64,000 nt of DNA, taken from NCBI GenBank assembly GCA_022059125.1, contig JAEUWY010000006.1, positions 1,054,001-1,118,000 of the forward strand, given 5' to 3'. Below the pieces are notes generated by a model that was not told the origin of the DNA, made no database searches, and saw only the letters and a program-made list of their open reading frames with translations. Of the stretch, positions 13,140-25,070 are shown piece after piece (position 1 is the first letter of the stretch; each line of letters opens with the position of its first letter). The DNA comes from Corynespora cassiicola (taxonomy: Eukaryota; Ascomycota; Dothideomycetes; Pleosporales; Corynesporascaceae). Both the position numbers and the translations under genes were made by a program.

Positions 13140-14300
13140 CTAGAGCGTGTGCATTGTAGAATTGAGCACTTGACGGTCTAGGGTCGCTGCGCGCGAGTTT
13201 TCACGACCGTCGGAATGGTCAGGCTACCTAGGTAGTCGGGTCAAGGTTCCAAGGTTCCGGGTCCCAAGGGCAAGGGTCTTTGTCACGTACGATGGCGCGG
13301 AACCTCGTGGCGCTCTTCTCACCTCAAAATACCTCGCCTACATACTTACAGCCCTCCCCTTATTTCAGATGTTCAGCGTAGAACAATGACATGTTCAATC
13401 GAATGAGTACAACACGGGTCCGACCTCAGGCTGAGCTTGACTAGCTGCCGATAATGAATGTGGATATCACGCTAGACATCGAGCCGGCTTCGACGGATTC
13501 CACAGCTCCATCATCATCACTAACTGTCAATAGGTTGTTTCATCCTTATAGCCCTGCTCACTTACAGTCGAGGGCTGTCGGCGCAAATTCCATATACTTG
13601 TCTCGGACTCACCTGTTCCTAATTGCGAACGAGCAGCCCTGACAGTCTCAGCCGCATGAGTTACACTCGCTCACTCTCCAAGAACTACCTGTGAAACGCA
13701 AGTACTCTTAAGACTAAAGAGTAACCTGGAATGCCCGCCGTACTAAGATTGTCTTCTCAACGAAAGACATCTACGTGCTTGAGGATGTTCTGGAAGCTGT
13801 CGGTTGCTATCTCTTCTTGTTCCAGAGCAGCTCAGAGCGCAACGACATCGACAAAATGGTAAGAACAAATATTTTGCGGTGCTTGAACACCACATCCCCT
13901 GCGTGTTGACTTCAAGGTTCCTGTCCTATAGGAGGGCCTCTTGGCTAGCCGTCTGTGCTGTGCAAACAGCCTTTGCAGGCGCTGTGGGAGTGCTTGCCTA
14001 CTTCAGGTGAGACAAACACACAGCAGCCCATTCATCCAATACTCGGCCGCCGCCTTCACTAAGAACCCCCCCCTCTCTCTCTCTCTCAACCAGCCCGACG
14101 TCCGTCGCTGCCTTAAAATCCCAGTCGCTGCAGTCTGTCCATCTCTTCGACAACCACAACCACTCCCCACCTCCTCGTCCTCCCCACGTCTGGCAATCAG
14201 ACACACGCCGTCGTTCGGGTCAACATTTAGTCCTATACAACAGCAGCAACAACAGCAATAAAACCATCCCCTCACTTCTCGAGCGCCTAGATCAGTCGAC
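13140..14300. other. Divergent intergenic region IMP4 / Stc1-domain gene
   Basis: No supported gene in about 1.16 kb. It should hold the IMP4 first exon and promoter (a GTACGT donor on the minus strand at 13290-13285 is the best exon-1 boundary candidate). The promoter and leader of the plus-strand Stc1-domain gene follow, with a CT-rich tract around 14066-14092. Confidence 0.45.
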
Positions 14301-15364
14301 ATGTCCTTCCGCAGCCGAAAGAAACATGCGTTCAACCCAGCTGAGATGAAGGAGCTAGAATCAGTGCAGCTACCGCCGAGGCTCAAGTGCGTCACCTGCA
14401 ACAAGCACAAGTCCCACCAGAATTATTCCAATCGTATGCTTAGCGAGGCGCGCTATGGAATCAAGAACCGTCATGCCTGGAGCGTCAACTGCATTCCCTG
14501 TGCGGGCAACGGCCAGTTGATGGAGATGGAGTGTATCGTCTGTCATGAAACCAAAGGCCTTGACGACTTCGCCAAAGTGCAACGCAAGAAGCCTGACAGC
14601 GCTGTAGGCACCGTAAGCCCTTTGCAGTTACACTACTAATCGCAGTATAGAAATGTTTCGCCTGCATGGACAAACAGCTGGAGCTCAATCCTGTTGAAGA
14701 AGACAGATACGATGACCCGCGCGAGGCTTTCATTGACGATGCGGATACCTACGGCAAATATCCTGAATATTGGCCCACGACTGCTACCGATTCGTCGGTT
14801 CAAGAAGGTTCTTACCAAGACCACGAATCAGATGATAATGAATTCGGCGGTGGCATCTCTCTGGCCCAGGGATTCGCCGGCATTTCTCTCGGTAGTAGCC
14901 AGGTTGGAACTTTGATTGACACCGATGATGGCGATAGCCGTGCACCAGAGAAGTCGACCGACGATGGGTGGAGTACTGTGCCGTCATCAAAGAAGGCCAA
15001 GTCCTCCATCAGCTCTGGGTTTGATCCATATAAATATGGCCATCCCTCTGGTTCCGTCCACTCTTTTAACTCCGGCAAAGCCGACCGCTCAGACATAAAT
15101 TCGAACAAAGGTGGCTGGGTCAAGATCAAATCCTACAAGACGGAGAGTGCTGCGAGGGCTTCTGCAGTGACTTCAACCGCCGCTTCGACTGGGCGCTCTG
15201 CGCCTGTGTCTGTGTCCGCGCATACACCTACACCTACGCCAACCCTCAAGCCCGTGCCCGCCAAAGCCCAGGACGACGTGTGGAAGTCGGACTCTGAAGA
15301 GGACAATGATGAGTCCGATGATGGCGAGGACGACGACAATGATGACGACGATACTCAAATCTAG
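14301..15364 (+). CDS. Stc1-domain zinc-finger protein
   Basis: Exons 14301-14603 and 14651-15364 give 338 residues. The first 120 residues carry paired cysteines: CVTCNKHK, then NCIPCAGNGQ, CIVCHETK and, across the intron, CFACMD. This is the layout of the Stc1 domain (PF12898), named for the fission yeast protein that links RNAi to the H3K9 methyltransferase complex. The remaining 200 residues are acidic and low in complexity, ending in a run of Asp/Asn. A second possible donor (GTAAGC at 14613) would add three residues, VGT, before CFACM; the shorter exon was chosen because it keeps the Cys spacing tight. Whether this filamentous-fungal protein acts in heterochromatin is unknown. Confidence 0.8.
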
Positions 15365-15968
15365 TATAAAGTCTGATGATGGCATCATTGAGCTCCAAGA
15401 CTGCATGGCAACTCTCCAGTCGCAAGGGACATGGTATTGGAGTCGGCTTTCTAGCAATCTCTCTCTTTTGGCCAGGGCTACCTTGGGGTTTTTAGTTCTA
15501 AACTGAGGGCCTGGATTGGCATTGATCGGTATGACATTTCATTAGTTTCTTGGTCGCGGCATCTCAACTCTTGCCCACGGGGCATTCGGTCAAAGCTGGT
15601 CCTTACAATCGATCAGCTGGTGATAGTTAGTTCAAACTTGTTCAGCACAACTGCAAGCTCTCAGGAAGTGATAGAATTCTAGTTCATAGAGGAGGTGACG
15701 AGGAACGGTTTGGTTCACCATTTCCTAATCCTTTTTCATTCCACCTGTGGCAAATGGTGAGGAAGCAAAAGGGGCGCCCGGACGGCCGCTAGACTTCATT
15801 TTGCGCTAAATTGCCACCACGTGACCTCGCGCCTGCCGTAACGCGCTTCCCGTCCACCCCCCGCTCGCTCACTCGCTTTGTCCCCAACCGACACCCAGCA
15901 CCTCCGACTGTGACACAGTAGCTGCGGCCAACTCAAAAAATTCAATCGCCACCTTTTCGAATATCAAA
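15365..15968. other. Intergenic region upstream of RAD7
   Basis: No gene seen in about 600 bases. The end nearest RAD7 is CT-rich with a CACGTG palindrome near 15819, and is the likely RAD7 promoter and leader. Confidence 0.45.
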
Positions 15969-18065
15969 ATGTAATTATCCCCTTTAGTCTTCGCTTCAGG
16001 AACGGAATACTGACAGTGGCAACAGGTCCGCACGACGAGGCAGAGGCGGAGGCGGAGGCGGAGGTAGAGGCGGCAGAGGCGCTGGAATTCGTGGCCCGCA
16101 CTCTGCACTGACGGATTTCCTGGCGGTAAGTATCTGCCACTGTTGTATCTGAAGGGAAATCGTGTTCATATGCTGATTACCAATTAGGCAAACAACATCT
16201 CTGCGCAGGAGATCCGCGACTCCTACCAACGCCGGCTCCAGCAAGCCGAACAGCAAGCTGCCCAAGAAGCTCCTGAGGCTGGCGATAATGGCGAGGGGCC
16301 TTCGGAACAACCGGATGAGGAAGAAGCACAGGCCGAGTCCTCTGCCATGGCTGCCGAACGATCAAGGAAACGAAAGCGCAACAACCAGGAAGAGGCGATT
16401 GCTAAGATCAAGAAGGGGAAAGATGCAAAGAAAAAGGCTGCAAAGAAGAAGAAGAACGGCTCTGATGACGAAGACGACTCGGATTTCGATATGATGGACA
16501 TGTACAAAAAGGCAAAGCCTCTGCCTGGCCAACTTGACAACTGTGAGCTGTGCGGGAAGCGCTTCACCGTTACACCTTACAGCAAGGCCGGACCTGAAGG
16601 GGGTCTTCTGTGCACACCATGCGGTAAAGAGATTGCAAAGGAAGCCAAAGCAACTGCAAAGGCCAATAAACCAGTTCAGCGCAGGGGCAGGAGGAAGATC
16701 GAGAGTAATCGTCTCGACGGTCTTACCTTTCGTGGGGCCAAGACTCTACAGCAGCTTTGCATTGAGAAGCTCGCAAAACATGCCGAGGACATTGATGAGC
16801 TTGGCGAAATGCCCGAGAACATCATGAATAGGCTGAGCGAAATCTTCTCAAAGAAACGAGCAATGAATCCGACCACCCTAAAGCTATTCCTGCAACCAGA
16901 CCTAGATAAGGTGGCCATCCATGAAGCTGCTTATCTAGAGACGGAGGACTTTGATCAAATTTTCGCCGTCGTGCCTCACTTGAAGAGTCTGTCCTTGCGC
17001 AATTGCTGCCAGTTCAAGGATAGCAACGTCGAGTACATGATTGAGAAGGCAAAGTCGCTTCAACACATTCAGCTTCTTGGGGCTAACCTCGTTTCCAATG
17101 ACAAATGGATTGAGCTATTCATTGCGCGCGGCCAGGATCTCAAATCGCTCAAGCTTGAGTGGTTAGATGCTGCATTCGATGATCAAGCTGTCGAGGCTCT
17201 GTCTACCTTCTGTCCCAACCTTGAGCGTTTGAAGCTTGAGCGTTGCAAGCATATTGGCCCGGACAGCATAGACGCCATCGCTCGTCTGGAGAAGCTCGAG
17301 CATCTAACACTTCGATTTAATAAGGAGGTCCCTCGAGCACGCCTCAATGCCTTGATTAGCACAGTCGGCTCAAAATTGCGAACACTGTGCTTGGAAAACT
17401 TTGTGGACAACAGCTCCGATGGCTCTGATGTCGAGGACTCTGAAGAAGTCAACGATGATCTTCTTCTCGAAACCATTCGTGACAACTGCTACCGTCTTAG
17501 CAAGTTTCGGTTCACAGAGAACAATCAATGCACGGATGATGCCTACGTCAACCTTTTCACAGGCTGGAAGAACCCGCCACTTCGTTATATTGATGTAAAC
17601 AGTACCCGAGATCTGGATAACTCCAATCCCAATGGACCAGAGGATCCCATCGGGGTTGCGTCGGATGGCTTCAAAGCGCTCATGAAGCACTCGGGCTCAA
17701 AGTTGGAGTTCTTGGACATTGCATCATGCAGACATATTTCCCACGAAGCATTCTCAGAGGTTTTTGATGGTGGGAAACGGTATCCTCACTTACGGGAGAT
17801 TAACATGAGTTTCTGTCCGGTCATCGATACCGAGACTCTGGCAGGAGTGTTCCGCAGCTGTCCCAACATCAAAAAAGTGGTCACATTCGGCTGCTTTGGC
17901 GTTCAAGACGTTGTTGTTCCTTCTGGTATCATCTTGATCGGCGCACCCAAGGCTCAAGATGCAATTGAGCAATTCGGCGATGTGGTCATGGATTTCCAGA
18001 AAGACTTACGGAGGGAGATGGAGCAGAATAGAGTTCTGGGGAGAGTGATCCCCGTCATGTCTTAG
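15969..18065 (+). CDS. RAD7: Rad7, global-genome nucleotide excision repair protein
   Basis: Rad7 pairs with Rad16 in the ATP-dependent damage-sensing complex (NEF4) for repair of non-transcribed DNA and is also part of a cullin-based ubiquitin ligase. Exons are 15969-15970, 16026-16125 and 16188-18065, giving 659 residues. The first coding exon supplies only AT of the start codon; the G comes from exon 2 after a GTAATT...ACAG intron. The reconstructed N terminus is MSARRGRGGGG, then IRGPHSALTDFLAANNIS, the conserved Rad7 opening. A basic Lys-rich segment is followed by a four-cysteine zinc finger (CELCGKRF...CTPCGKE, about residues 135-165), then leucine-rich repeats to the C terminus (KHIGPDSIDAIARLEKLEHL type). 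Identity is strong. Confidence 0.92.
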
Positions 18066-18327
18066 ATGGTAGACACAAACTGGGTTGGCAAGGATCAAAC
18101 TACAACAACGAGGTTCAACATGACCTTTTTACTACGATTCATGAGCAGAGTATCATTACGGCATTATAGACGCTGGATAGGATACCTGGTTAGGGTCAAC
18201 TCAGCAATGGCTTCAAACCGGAGACAAAAGATGGGAAGCATCTAGCAACCGGTAGAAACCATTTCATATATTTGAAAACAGTTTACTCAAAACTTGGTAT
18301 ACACTTGCGAATGATATCCTTCTTTCT

Positions 18328-19583
18328 CTACAGCTCCAAAACGACCCTGCCCTTCAGCTTGCCATCGTGCATCTCGTGGAAGACGTCCGTCAACTTGTCC
18401 ATCTTCTCCGTCCTGAAGTGCGACTTTACCACGCCTCTCGCCGCGAAATCCAAAGTCTCAATGGCCTCCTTACGATTTCCCACGGCAACACCGATTATTT
18501 GAATCGACTTGACCACCAACATCTGCGGCGGCGCACTCGCAATGGGCACCGGATCCCCCTCAGGAATCCCCACACACACCAACCTCCCACCAAACCTCAA
18601 GAGATCGCAACTCGACGCATACGCCGCATTGCTCGCCGTCATGACGAGCACCGAGTGCGCGCCCAACCCGCCCGTCAGCTCCTTGACGGCAGCAGCCATA
18701 TCTGCGGTGCCGTCGACGGGGATGAAGTGCTCGGCGCCGCTCTCGAGCACAATGTCCTTCTTGGACGAGTGGTCGACGCCGATGACGCGGTGGCCGATGG
18801 CGCGGGCGGAGAACTGCACCGCCAGGTGGCCCAGGCCGCCACCCGCGCCCAGGATCACGACCCAGTTGCCCGACTCGGCACCAGATTTGCGGAGCGCGCT
18901 GTAGACGGTGACGCCGGCGCAGAGCATGGGGGCGGCGGCGGCCGAGTCGAGGCCGTCGGGGATGGGGGTTACGTAGTTTGCGGGGGCGAGGGTGTATTGT
19001 TGGAAGGTGCCTGGGGTGTAGTAGCCGGAGATTTTCTGGAAGGAGAAGAATTAGCTTCGGGATGTACTCCAAGGGGAGGAGGGAGATTTTGCGTAAGGGG
19101 AAAGAGGTGGAGGACATACACCCTTGGCACACTGTGCGTCTGCGCCGGCGAGACATGCCTCGCAGTTCTCGCAGATTCCGGCCATCCACTTTATTCCTAC
19201 GCGGTCTCCGACCTTGACGGCTGCGGACTCGGTGGCGGGGCCCATCTTGACGATCTTGCCTACGCCCTCGTGGCCGCCGACCTGGCCTGCTTGTGTGGGG
19301 AAGGGGAGCATCTTCCATGCGTTCATCATCACGCCCATATCCGAGTGGCAGACGCCCGAGTGAGTTCTTGGGAGCCAGAATGGTCAACATCATGCAGTCT
19401 AAACGGACCATGGATCTTGGAGGTGCGGGGAATGGGTCAGTGTAGAAGGGGAACGTACAGGTTGATCAGAACCTCTCCTGGGCCGGGCTCGGGCATGTCC
19501 AGCTCCTCGATCTTGGTCGAGATGGTGCCCGGCTTGTCATAGATGAGGCCCTTGTATTTTTTCGGGATTTCCACAGAAGCCAT
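18328..19583 (-). CDS. Zinc-dependent alcohol dehydrogenase, Adh1-like
   Basis: Medium-chain NAD-dependent alcohol dehydrogenase interconverting alcohols and aldehydes. Minus-strand exons are 19583-19459, 19366-19120 and 19035-18328, giving 359 residues, close to fungal cytosolic ADHs. Catalytic zinc ligands are visible in SGVCHSD and GGHEGVG, and the structural zinc loop is GICENCEACLAGADAQC. The Rossmann nucleotide motif is GAGGGLGHLA. The start MASVEIPKKYKGLIYDKPG has no mitochondrial presequence. The neighbour on its 5' side is a 2.2 kb gene-free region, so the promoter may be long. Substrate cannot be told from sequence; ethanol/acetaldehyde is a family inference. Confidence 0.93.
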
Positions 19584-20952
19584 GATGACAACCTTTTTCT
19601 TATATCGAGTCTGGAAAAATAGGCACCCAAAGTGTATACGAGTTGGACGTTGGAAGGGGAGGGGGTATCAATTGACAAGACGCAAGTCCGGCAGGCCGTG
19701 ATAGCTAGAGAAAAGCAATTTTCCAAGACTTTGCAAAATGGAAGAACACTGGAACAGAGGTGGGGGGAGGGGAGGAGGGGCTGAATCAAGCGTGGTAGAT
19801 ATAACCACCATCCAGCAAGCTCCTCCACAGACTTATGTACCCAAGTACCTAGTTTCCCCACCACTAACCTTACCCTGTACGACTCGCCATGTATGAGAAC
19901 ACGGAGCCGCCGACTAAGCAGCAGTGCCGCGTGCCCCGATACCCACACGCGCCCCGTGACGTCTAGCCAGCAATTGCCGCCTCACGACCTCGGGCTTGGC
20001 TGGTCCTCTCCTCCCGTGAGCACAGCCCCAGGCAGTGGGTGCGGGAGTGCGTATTTCTCTATCCGGACCCTCTCGTGTGCACATGGCATTGCGGCCAGCC
20101 AGACGTTAAGGGTGGCGGGAGCACGCGCTAGGAAGCTTTGTGGTAGTAGCGCGGTAGCTACCCCTCATTTGCGGGGGCACATGTGCGCCACCGATTCCCA
20201 GGTCCCGGATGGAGAAGTGGTGCCCCGCGATATGGCGCGCCCGCCTCGCGGACATGTATACGTGAACCCTCCGACGGCGAAAGGACGTGGAGAATAATCA
20301 CCAGACAAATCAAAGCGAGCCTGTGTCTACAAATGATGCCGACGAGGTGGGCACCATTACCTATACATACCGACACACGCAATACAACCGAGCTCTCCTT
20401 CTTCCCCCCAACGCCCCGTCCTGCCATGACGTACAAACACCCTACCCTCCCCATCTCCAACCCATCGGACCTACTCCCTCCCCCAAAAGGCCCCCCTTCC
20501 AGCCCTCCACCCATCCACTCCCTCCCTCCCTCCCTCGCCAAACTCCGGCCACCATCGGCGCCCTCCCGCCCACTCCCCATCTACCGACCTCAACCGCCGA
20601 CCAAACGGTCGATCCCAATGACTCGTCGCACCTGAGACGGTCGTGAGACCCACTTGCTTTGTGCCTTGTCTCCCGGCCTGCATACCAACATGCCTGCGTA
20701 TCTCCTTCCGTGCCTCACATCTCAGTCCCCGCTAGCGCTCACACCACACCACCACCACCACCACCACCAACCTCGCACTCGAGAACCAAAAAAAAGAACC
20801 AGCAAAAACGAAAAAAAAGATAGTTTCGGCGCTTCTAAACTCATCTTCATCGTCTTCTTTCCTTCTCTTTCGCCTTCTCGCACCATGGTCGAACCTTTTC
20901 TTTGCTAGGTTTGTTCATGCCTAGCTTGCGGCAAGGATTCCTCCATCTCGCA

Positions 20953-21004
<52 letters not shown>

Positions 21005-21813
21005 GCTGCAGCTGCATTCGAGATGGATGGGCGACCCTTTCGGTCGGGTCGGGCGTGGCTGACTGACTGACTGATCGTGGGGCCTGGCCTGGCCGGTACT
21101 TCTAGCTTGGGTTGGATTGGGGGGGCGGAACTGTCGTTAAGCTTTGGCACGTTGCCTCACGAGCGGGAAACAAGGTTTGTTGTTTTGGGGGCACCCGTCT
21201 GTCGGCGGGATTCACGGCCGTTCGACGGGTTAACGCATGGAACCTTTTTTTTTTTCGTCCTTGGGGATCGGCAGTTGGAAAGGTTCGCTACTCCCCATGC
21301 TGCTTTGCTAGCCCGCCCGGGCAACGTCAGTGGTGCTAATCACTTCCGGCTTGGTGCACGTATACAGGCAGAGACATGTACTTTGTAGTTGGAACCTCTT
21401 CAACATTTCCGTATTTATATATATCAGTACAGGCCAGGTCCATCCAAGCAACATGATCCGCGTGCGCCAAAAATATAGCTGCAGCTCAGCGAAAGTCCGC
21501 ACTGCGGGTGGATGGTGGAGAAGCTCTCTCGAGATGTGGTATCTTACAATTAGGTAGTCGCGTAAAAGAGCAGGCGACAAGAGAAAACAGAGTGGGTGCT
21601 GGAAAATAGGAGTCCTCCCGAAACGAATAATAAAAAAGGAATTACCAGAAATCCCGCCTATTTTCCCACATGCTCCGAAGGTTTCTTCTTGACTGTCCAT
21701 GCTATATGCCGTAAAGAGTTCATCATGCCACATGGGAAACATTACAGTGCGGTGCACTGGAAAACAAAAAAGAAAGTACAAGGACAAAAAAAGGGAAACA
21801 AAGGCCCCATCTT
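19584..21813. other. 2.2 kb intergenic region, ADH promoter to STE11 3' end
   Basis: No gene supported. Open frames here are repeat- and CT-driven and show no recognisable protein. Contents: a CT-rich tract with CTCCC repeats around 20430-20545, a CAC triplet run near 20747-20769, an inverted repeat enclosing a CTG-type array at 20943-21026, and a run of T near 21245. The right end should be the STE11 3' UTR. Confidence 0.5.
20943..21026. repeat. CTG/TGC triplet array inside an inverted repeat
   Basis: The arms are CCATCTCGCATGC (20943-20955) and GCATTCGAGATGG (21014-21026), complementary at 12 of 13 positions. Between and overlapping them is a triplet array with higher-order structure: (TGC)6 TAC (TGC)6 TAC (TGC)5 AGC TGC, that is, a 21-nt unit. 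The whole could fold into one long hairpin. Confidence 0.85.
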
Positions 21814-24800
21814 TTATGCCGCCTGGTTGGCGCAGAAAGGGCTGGCCAGGAGCTCGTCGGCACTAGGACGCTGCTCATGGTCGATGAGGAAGGTTTGCGA
21901 GAGGAAGGCGCGGGCGTCGTCACCGGCGTTCTCGGGTATTGTCGGGCTGGCATTGCCGCTGTTGCCAATCTTGAAGATGGCTTGGAGTTGTGTACAGTTG
22001 GGATGCGGGTGGCTGCCCGTGAACATTTCGACAATGAGACAGCCCAGTGACCAAATGTCAGCCTTGCGGGTGTAGGCCGTCTGGCGAACGACCTCGGGAG
22101 CCATCCAGAAAACGGAGCCTTGGAGTGAGACGCGCTGGGCGCCCTTCTTTCCGCCGCCAGAGCCACTCAAGATGGTTGAGGCCTCGACACGCTTGGAGAT
22201 ACCAAAATCAGAAATCTTGACCGAGCCCTTGTTATCGACCAGGATGTTGGCGCCCTTGATGTCTCGGTGGATGATGTCCCTCGAGTGAAGGTACTGGAGG
22301 CCCTGGAGAATTTGGCGCACAAAGTTCTGAATGAGGGATTCGCCCAAGGGGCCGTAGTTGACAAGCATGGTAGCCACCGAGCCACCCGGGACATATTCCA
22401 AGAAAATGTTAAGATGGTCCTCGTCCGAGTTTGAACCCAGATACTGCACAATGTTCTTGTGTTTGAGGTCGCGGAGAAGACCAATCTCGTGCTTGAGTGC
22501 TTCGACCATGTTGGTTTTCCTCTGGTCCATCTGTGAAGTTCCCGAGGCAGACGGCAGCTCGACCTGCTTGACGGCCATGAGCTCACCAGTCACGGCGTGC
22601 AGAGCCAGATAGACGCTGCCGAAGGAACCCTGACCAATCAAGGCGCCCTTCATGTACTTGACATTTTCCCAGGAATCTTGCTCGAGGTATTCTGCGAGCT
22701 CGTCGTCATATTCCTCGCCATCCTCGGCGATGGCCTGCGAGAGGCGCTTGTTCAGTGAATCACCATTCTCGGTATTGCCAGCACTGCTACCAGCAAGACT
22801 GCTGCCGCCGTCGTCGAAATAGGATTGCATGGTAGTGTTGCCTTCGGGATCGGTGACGACCACCGAGTCGGATGCGCTTTCCCCACCGAAGGACACGTAA
22901 GACTTTCTGTTTGGCTCCAAGGGCGACTCCTCCTCGAGAGGCTCCAAAGCTGACGACGCAATCGAGTCACGGTAACCACCCTGCGAGGGCAAGCCAAGCC
23001 GCATGACTGATAGGGGACGCAGAGGCCTAGCCTGGGCGCCGCCTTGAAGCCAGCTGTCGGCGATTGATGGTAGAGGTGGAGCATCTTTCAGGCTGGATGC
23101 GACACTGAAATTCGATGCCATGGACAATCGCGATGCAGCTCGGCTCAAACGACGAGACCGTCTTATTGACATGCGCAGCGTCTTATCGATTTCCTCCTTC
23201 TCCACGTCAGGGAAGTAGGACGTCAAGTCGGAAGTGATCAATTCGCTCGGCGGTCGAGCTCCATAAAATTGTTTGAGCTTGCGGGCACGCGCAGCGTAAA
23301 GGGGCGATTTTGCCGGGCCTTCGAGATCCTGGGCGGCCGAGTTGATGTGACGTTCGCGTTCCCTTGCTGACGCTGGCGAAAGCGGATAGCTGACGGCTTC
23401 CAGCGACTCCCCAGTGATCTTCTCGATCTTGGTCTTACTCCGTGTATCGGTTGGTACGATGATATTCTGGCCCTGCTGCAGGGTCTGCTGCTGAAAGATG
23501 CCAGCGGCAGTCTTCAACTGGTCTTCTTCGGGCTCACCAGCATGAATCTTGCGCAAGATGAGTCTGCCCCTCTCATGACGATTTGCGTCCTTGCAGAAGC
23601 GGTACACTTCTAGGTCACCCAGACGATGGCACATGGACGGATCGGGATCGGGACCGTCAAGCACATAGAAGCAAAAATTCTTGGCATGTCCCTCGTTGAG
23701 CCCGCCCTTGCGAAGAGTCTTGAGCATGATCTCCTCGGCGGTCCTGCAACCCTCGATGTTGACAACCGAAGAACGGCCACCATCGAAGATGACACGGATC
23801 AAGGCCTTGTCTTGTGGAAGGATGGCGCTGTTTGTCGCGCTGTCGATGCTAGGGCTGGCCCGTACATGGTGGGCGAATCGGGCCGTCTGTGGTGTCTCGG
23901 TAGGTGTGGTCCGTTGATTTGGAAGAAAGCGAGATGATGCATTGGCGGAACCGCTCGAGGCGCTCAGGGGATGGCTGGAGTAGGGCAGGCCAAAGTCCTT
24001 CTTCACCTCCTTGGGGCTGCTCGTGCCGCCATAACGGCGGGGCTGCAAGCCGCCGCGATTCTCCTGATCCACCATGGGGGAGCTAGGCCGGGATGGGGAT
24101 TTGGCGCCATAGGAAAAGTTGAGATCCGACCCAGTGAACTGTCTCGAGATGCGCTTGTCCCGCGAGCTTGTGGGGCCCGAACGCGCCGAATGGAGGGGAC
24201 GAGGGGAGCCGGACGATGGCGGTGTATATGCGGCATTGTCTAGCATGGCAAGGGATTGCTGCAGGGAAAATCAGTCAGACGTCAGAAGAAGCCGGTACGT
24301 GTCATGTCAGCTTACCCTGTTGGAGGTGCGCTTGGAAGCCTTTTTGTATTCTTTGTTGCGGAGCTGCTTCGCCTGGGAGCCAATGCGGACGCGGTCGCCC
24401 ACCTTCTTGATTCCCATGTCTTTGAGATGCGTCTGGTCCATCTCCATGAGGTTCTCGCCGTTGATGTGGTTTTCTGGGAAGGTCAGCCGAGCCACTGGGC
24501 CGGGACAGGATGAAACATACGCTTGAATAGCTCGACATACTGGGCACAGTTGATGCGTTTCAGCCAGTCGCCAACCTTGTCTTCGTCCCAATGCCTGTGC
24601 GAGTTAGTGACGTGCAATGACATTGTGTTGGGGTGCGGTGGCGGCGTACCTGATTGCGTCGGGGGCATCGTAAATTTCTGAGAACTCGGACTCGGTGGGG
24701 GAGGCGAACATGGAGTGCTCCTGGCGCGAGAGAGCGTTCTGGCTGCGGTAGCTGGCCATGGTGGAGTTGTACTGCGAGGTGGACTGTGAGGAAGAGGAAG

Positions 24801-24849
24801 CGCCCAACGAAGGGGCCGGGTAGGGCGTCTTGGAGGCAAGCATTGCCAT
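21814..24849 (-). CDS. STE11: MAP kinase kinase kinase Ste11/SteC
   Basis: Top kinase of the pheromone/filamentation (Fus3/Kss1-type) and, in yeast, Hog1 cascades. Minus-strand exons are 24849-24650, 24594-24521, 24473-24316 and 24258-21814, giving 958 residues. A SAM domain spans residues 67-130 (HWDEDKVGDWLKRINCAQYVELF...MGIKKVGDRV), cut by two introns. A Ras-binding-like region lies near 295-375 (ALIRVIFDGGRSSVV). The Ser/Thr kinase domain starts near 683 (GQGSFGSVYLA, MAVKQVEL, HRDIKGANILV near 806, DFGISKR, WMAPEVV). The start MAMLASKTPYPAPS is the first ATG of the SAM frame. It shares a 2.4 kb upstream region with the divergent DUF7514 gene. Confidence 0.96.
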
Positions 24850-25040
24850 ATCTTTAGGATTACAATAGGGATTCGTTTGCGGGGGGGAGACGAGTGAAAG
24901 CGGAGGGCGACTCGTCTAGGTGGCAGGGTCTGCTTCGCGTGGGTGCTTCGAAAATCGGAACCAATCTATTGGTATCAAAGACGCATGGTGGGATGGACGG
25001 CGGTGGGGATACTGCGGTCTACAAGGAGGGGATGGGGGGT

Positions 25041-25070
25041 GTGGTGGTGGTGGTGGTGGTGGTGGTGGTG
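25041..25070 (+). repeat. (GTG)10 microsatellite
   Basis: Ten perfect GTG triplets about 190 bases upstream of the STE11 start codon, in its probable leader or promoter. Confidence 0.9.

Noticed and set aside
18367..19542. 391-codon plus-strand open frame
   Set aside because: Antisense to the alcohol dehydrogenase exons and introns, whose motifs are unmistakable on the minus strand.
20183..20646. Two overlapping Pro/Ser-rich plus-strand frames
   Set aside because: Driven by the CT-rich tract; no ATG context or domain support, and both frames look alike.
20905..21150. Minus-strand frame with long poly-Ala
   Set aside because: It is only the translation of the CTG-type triplet array; no flanking protein similarity.
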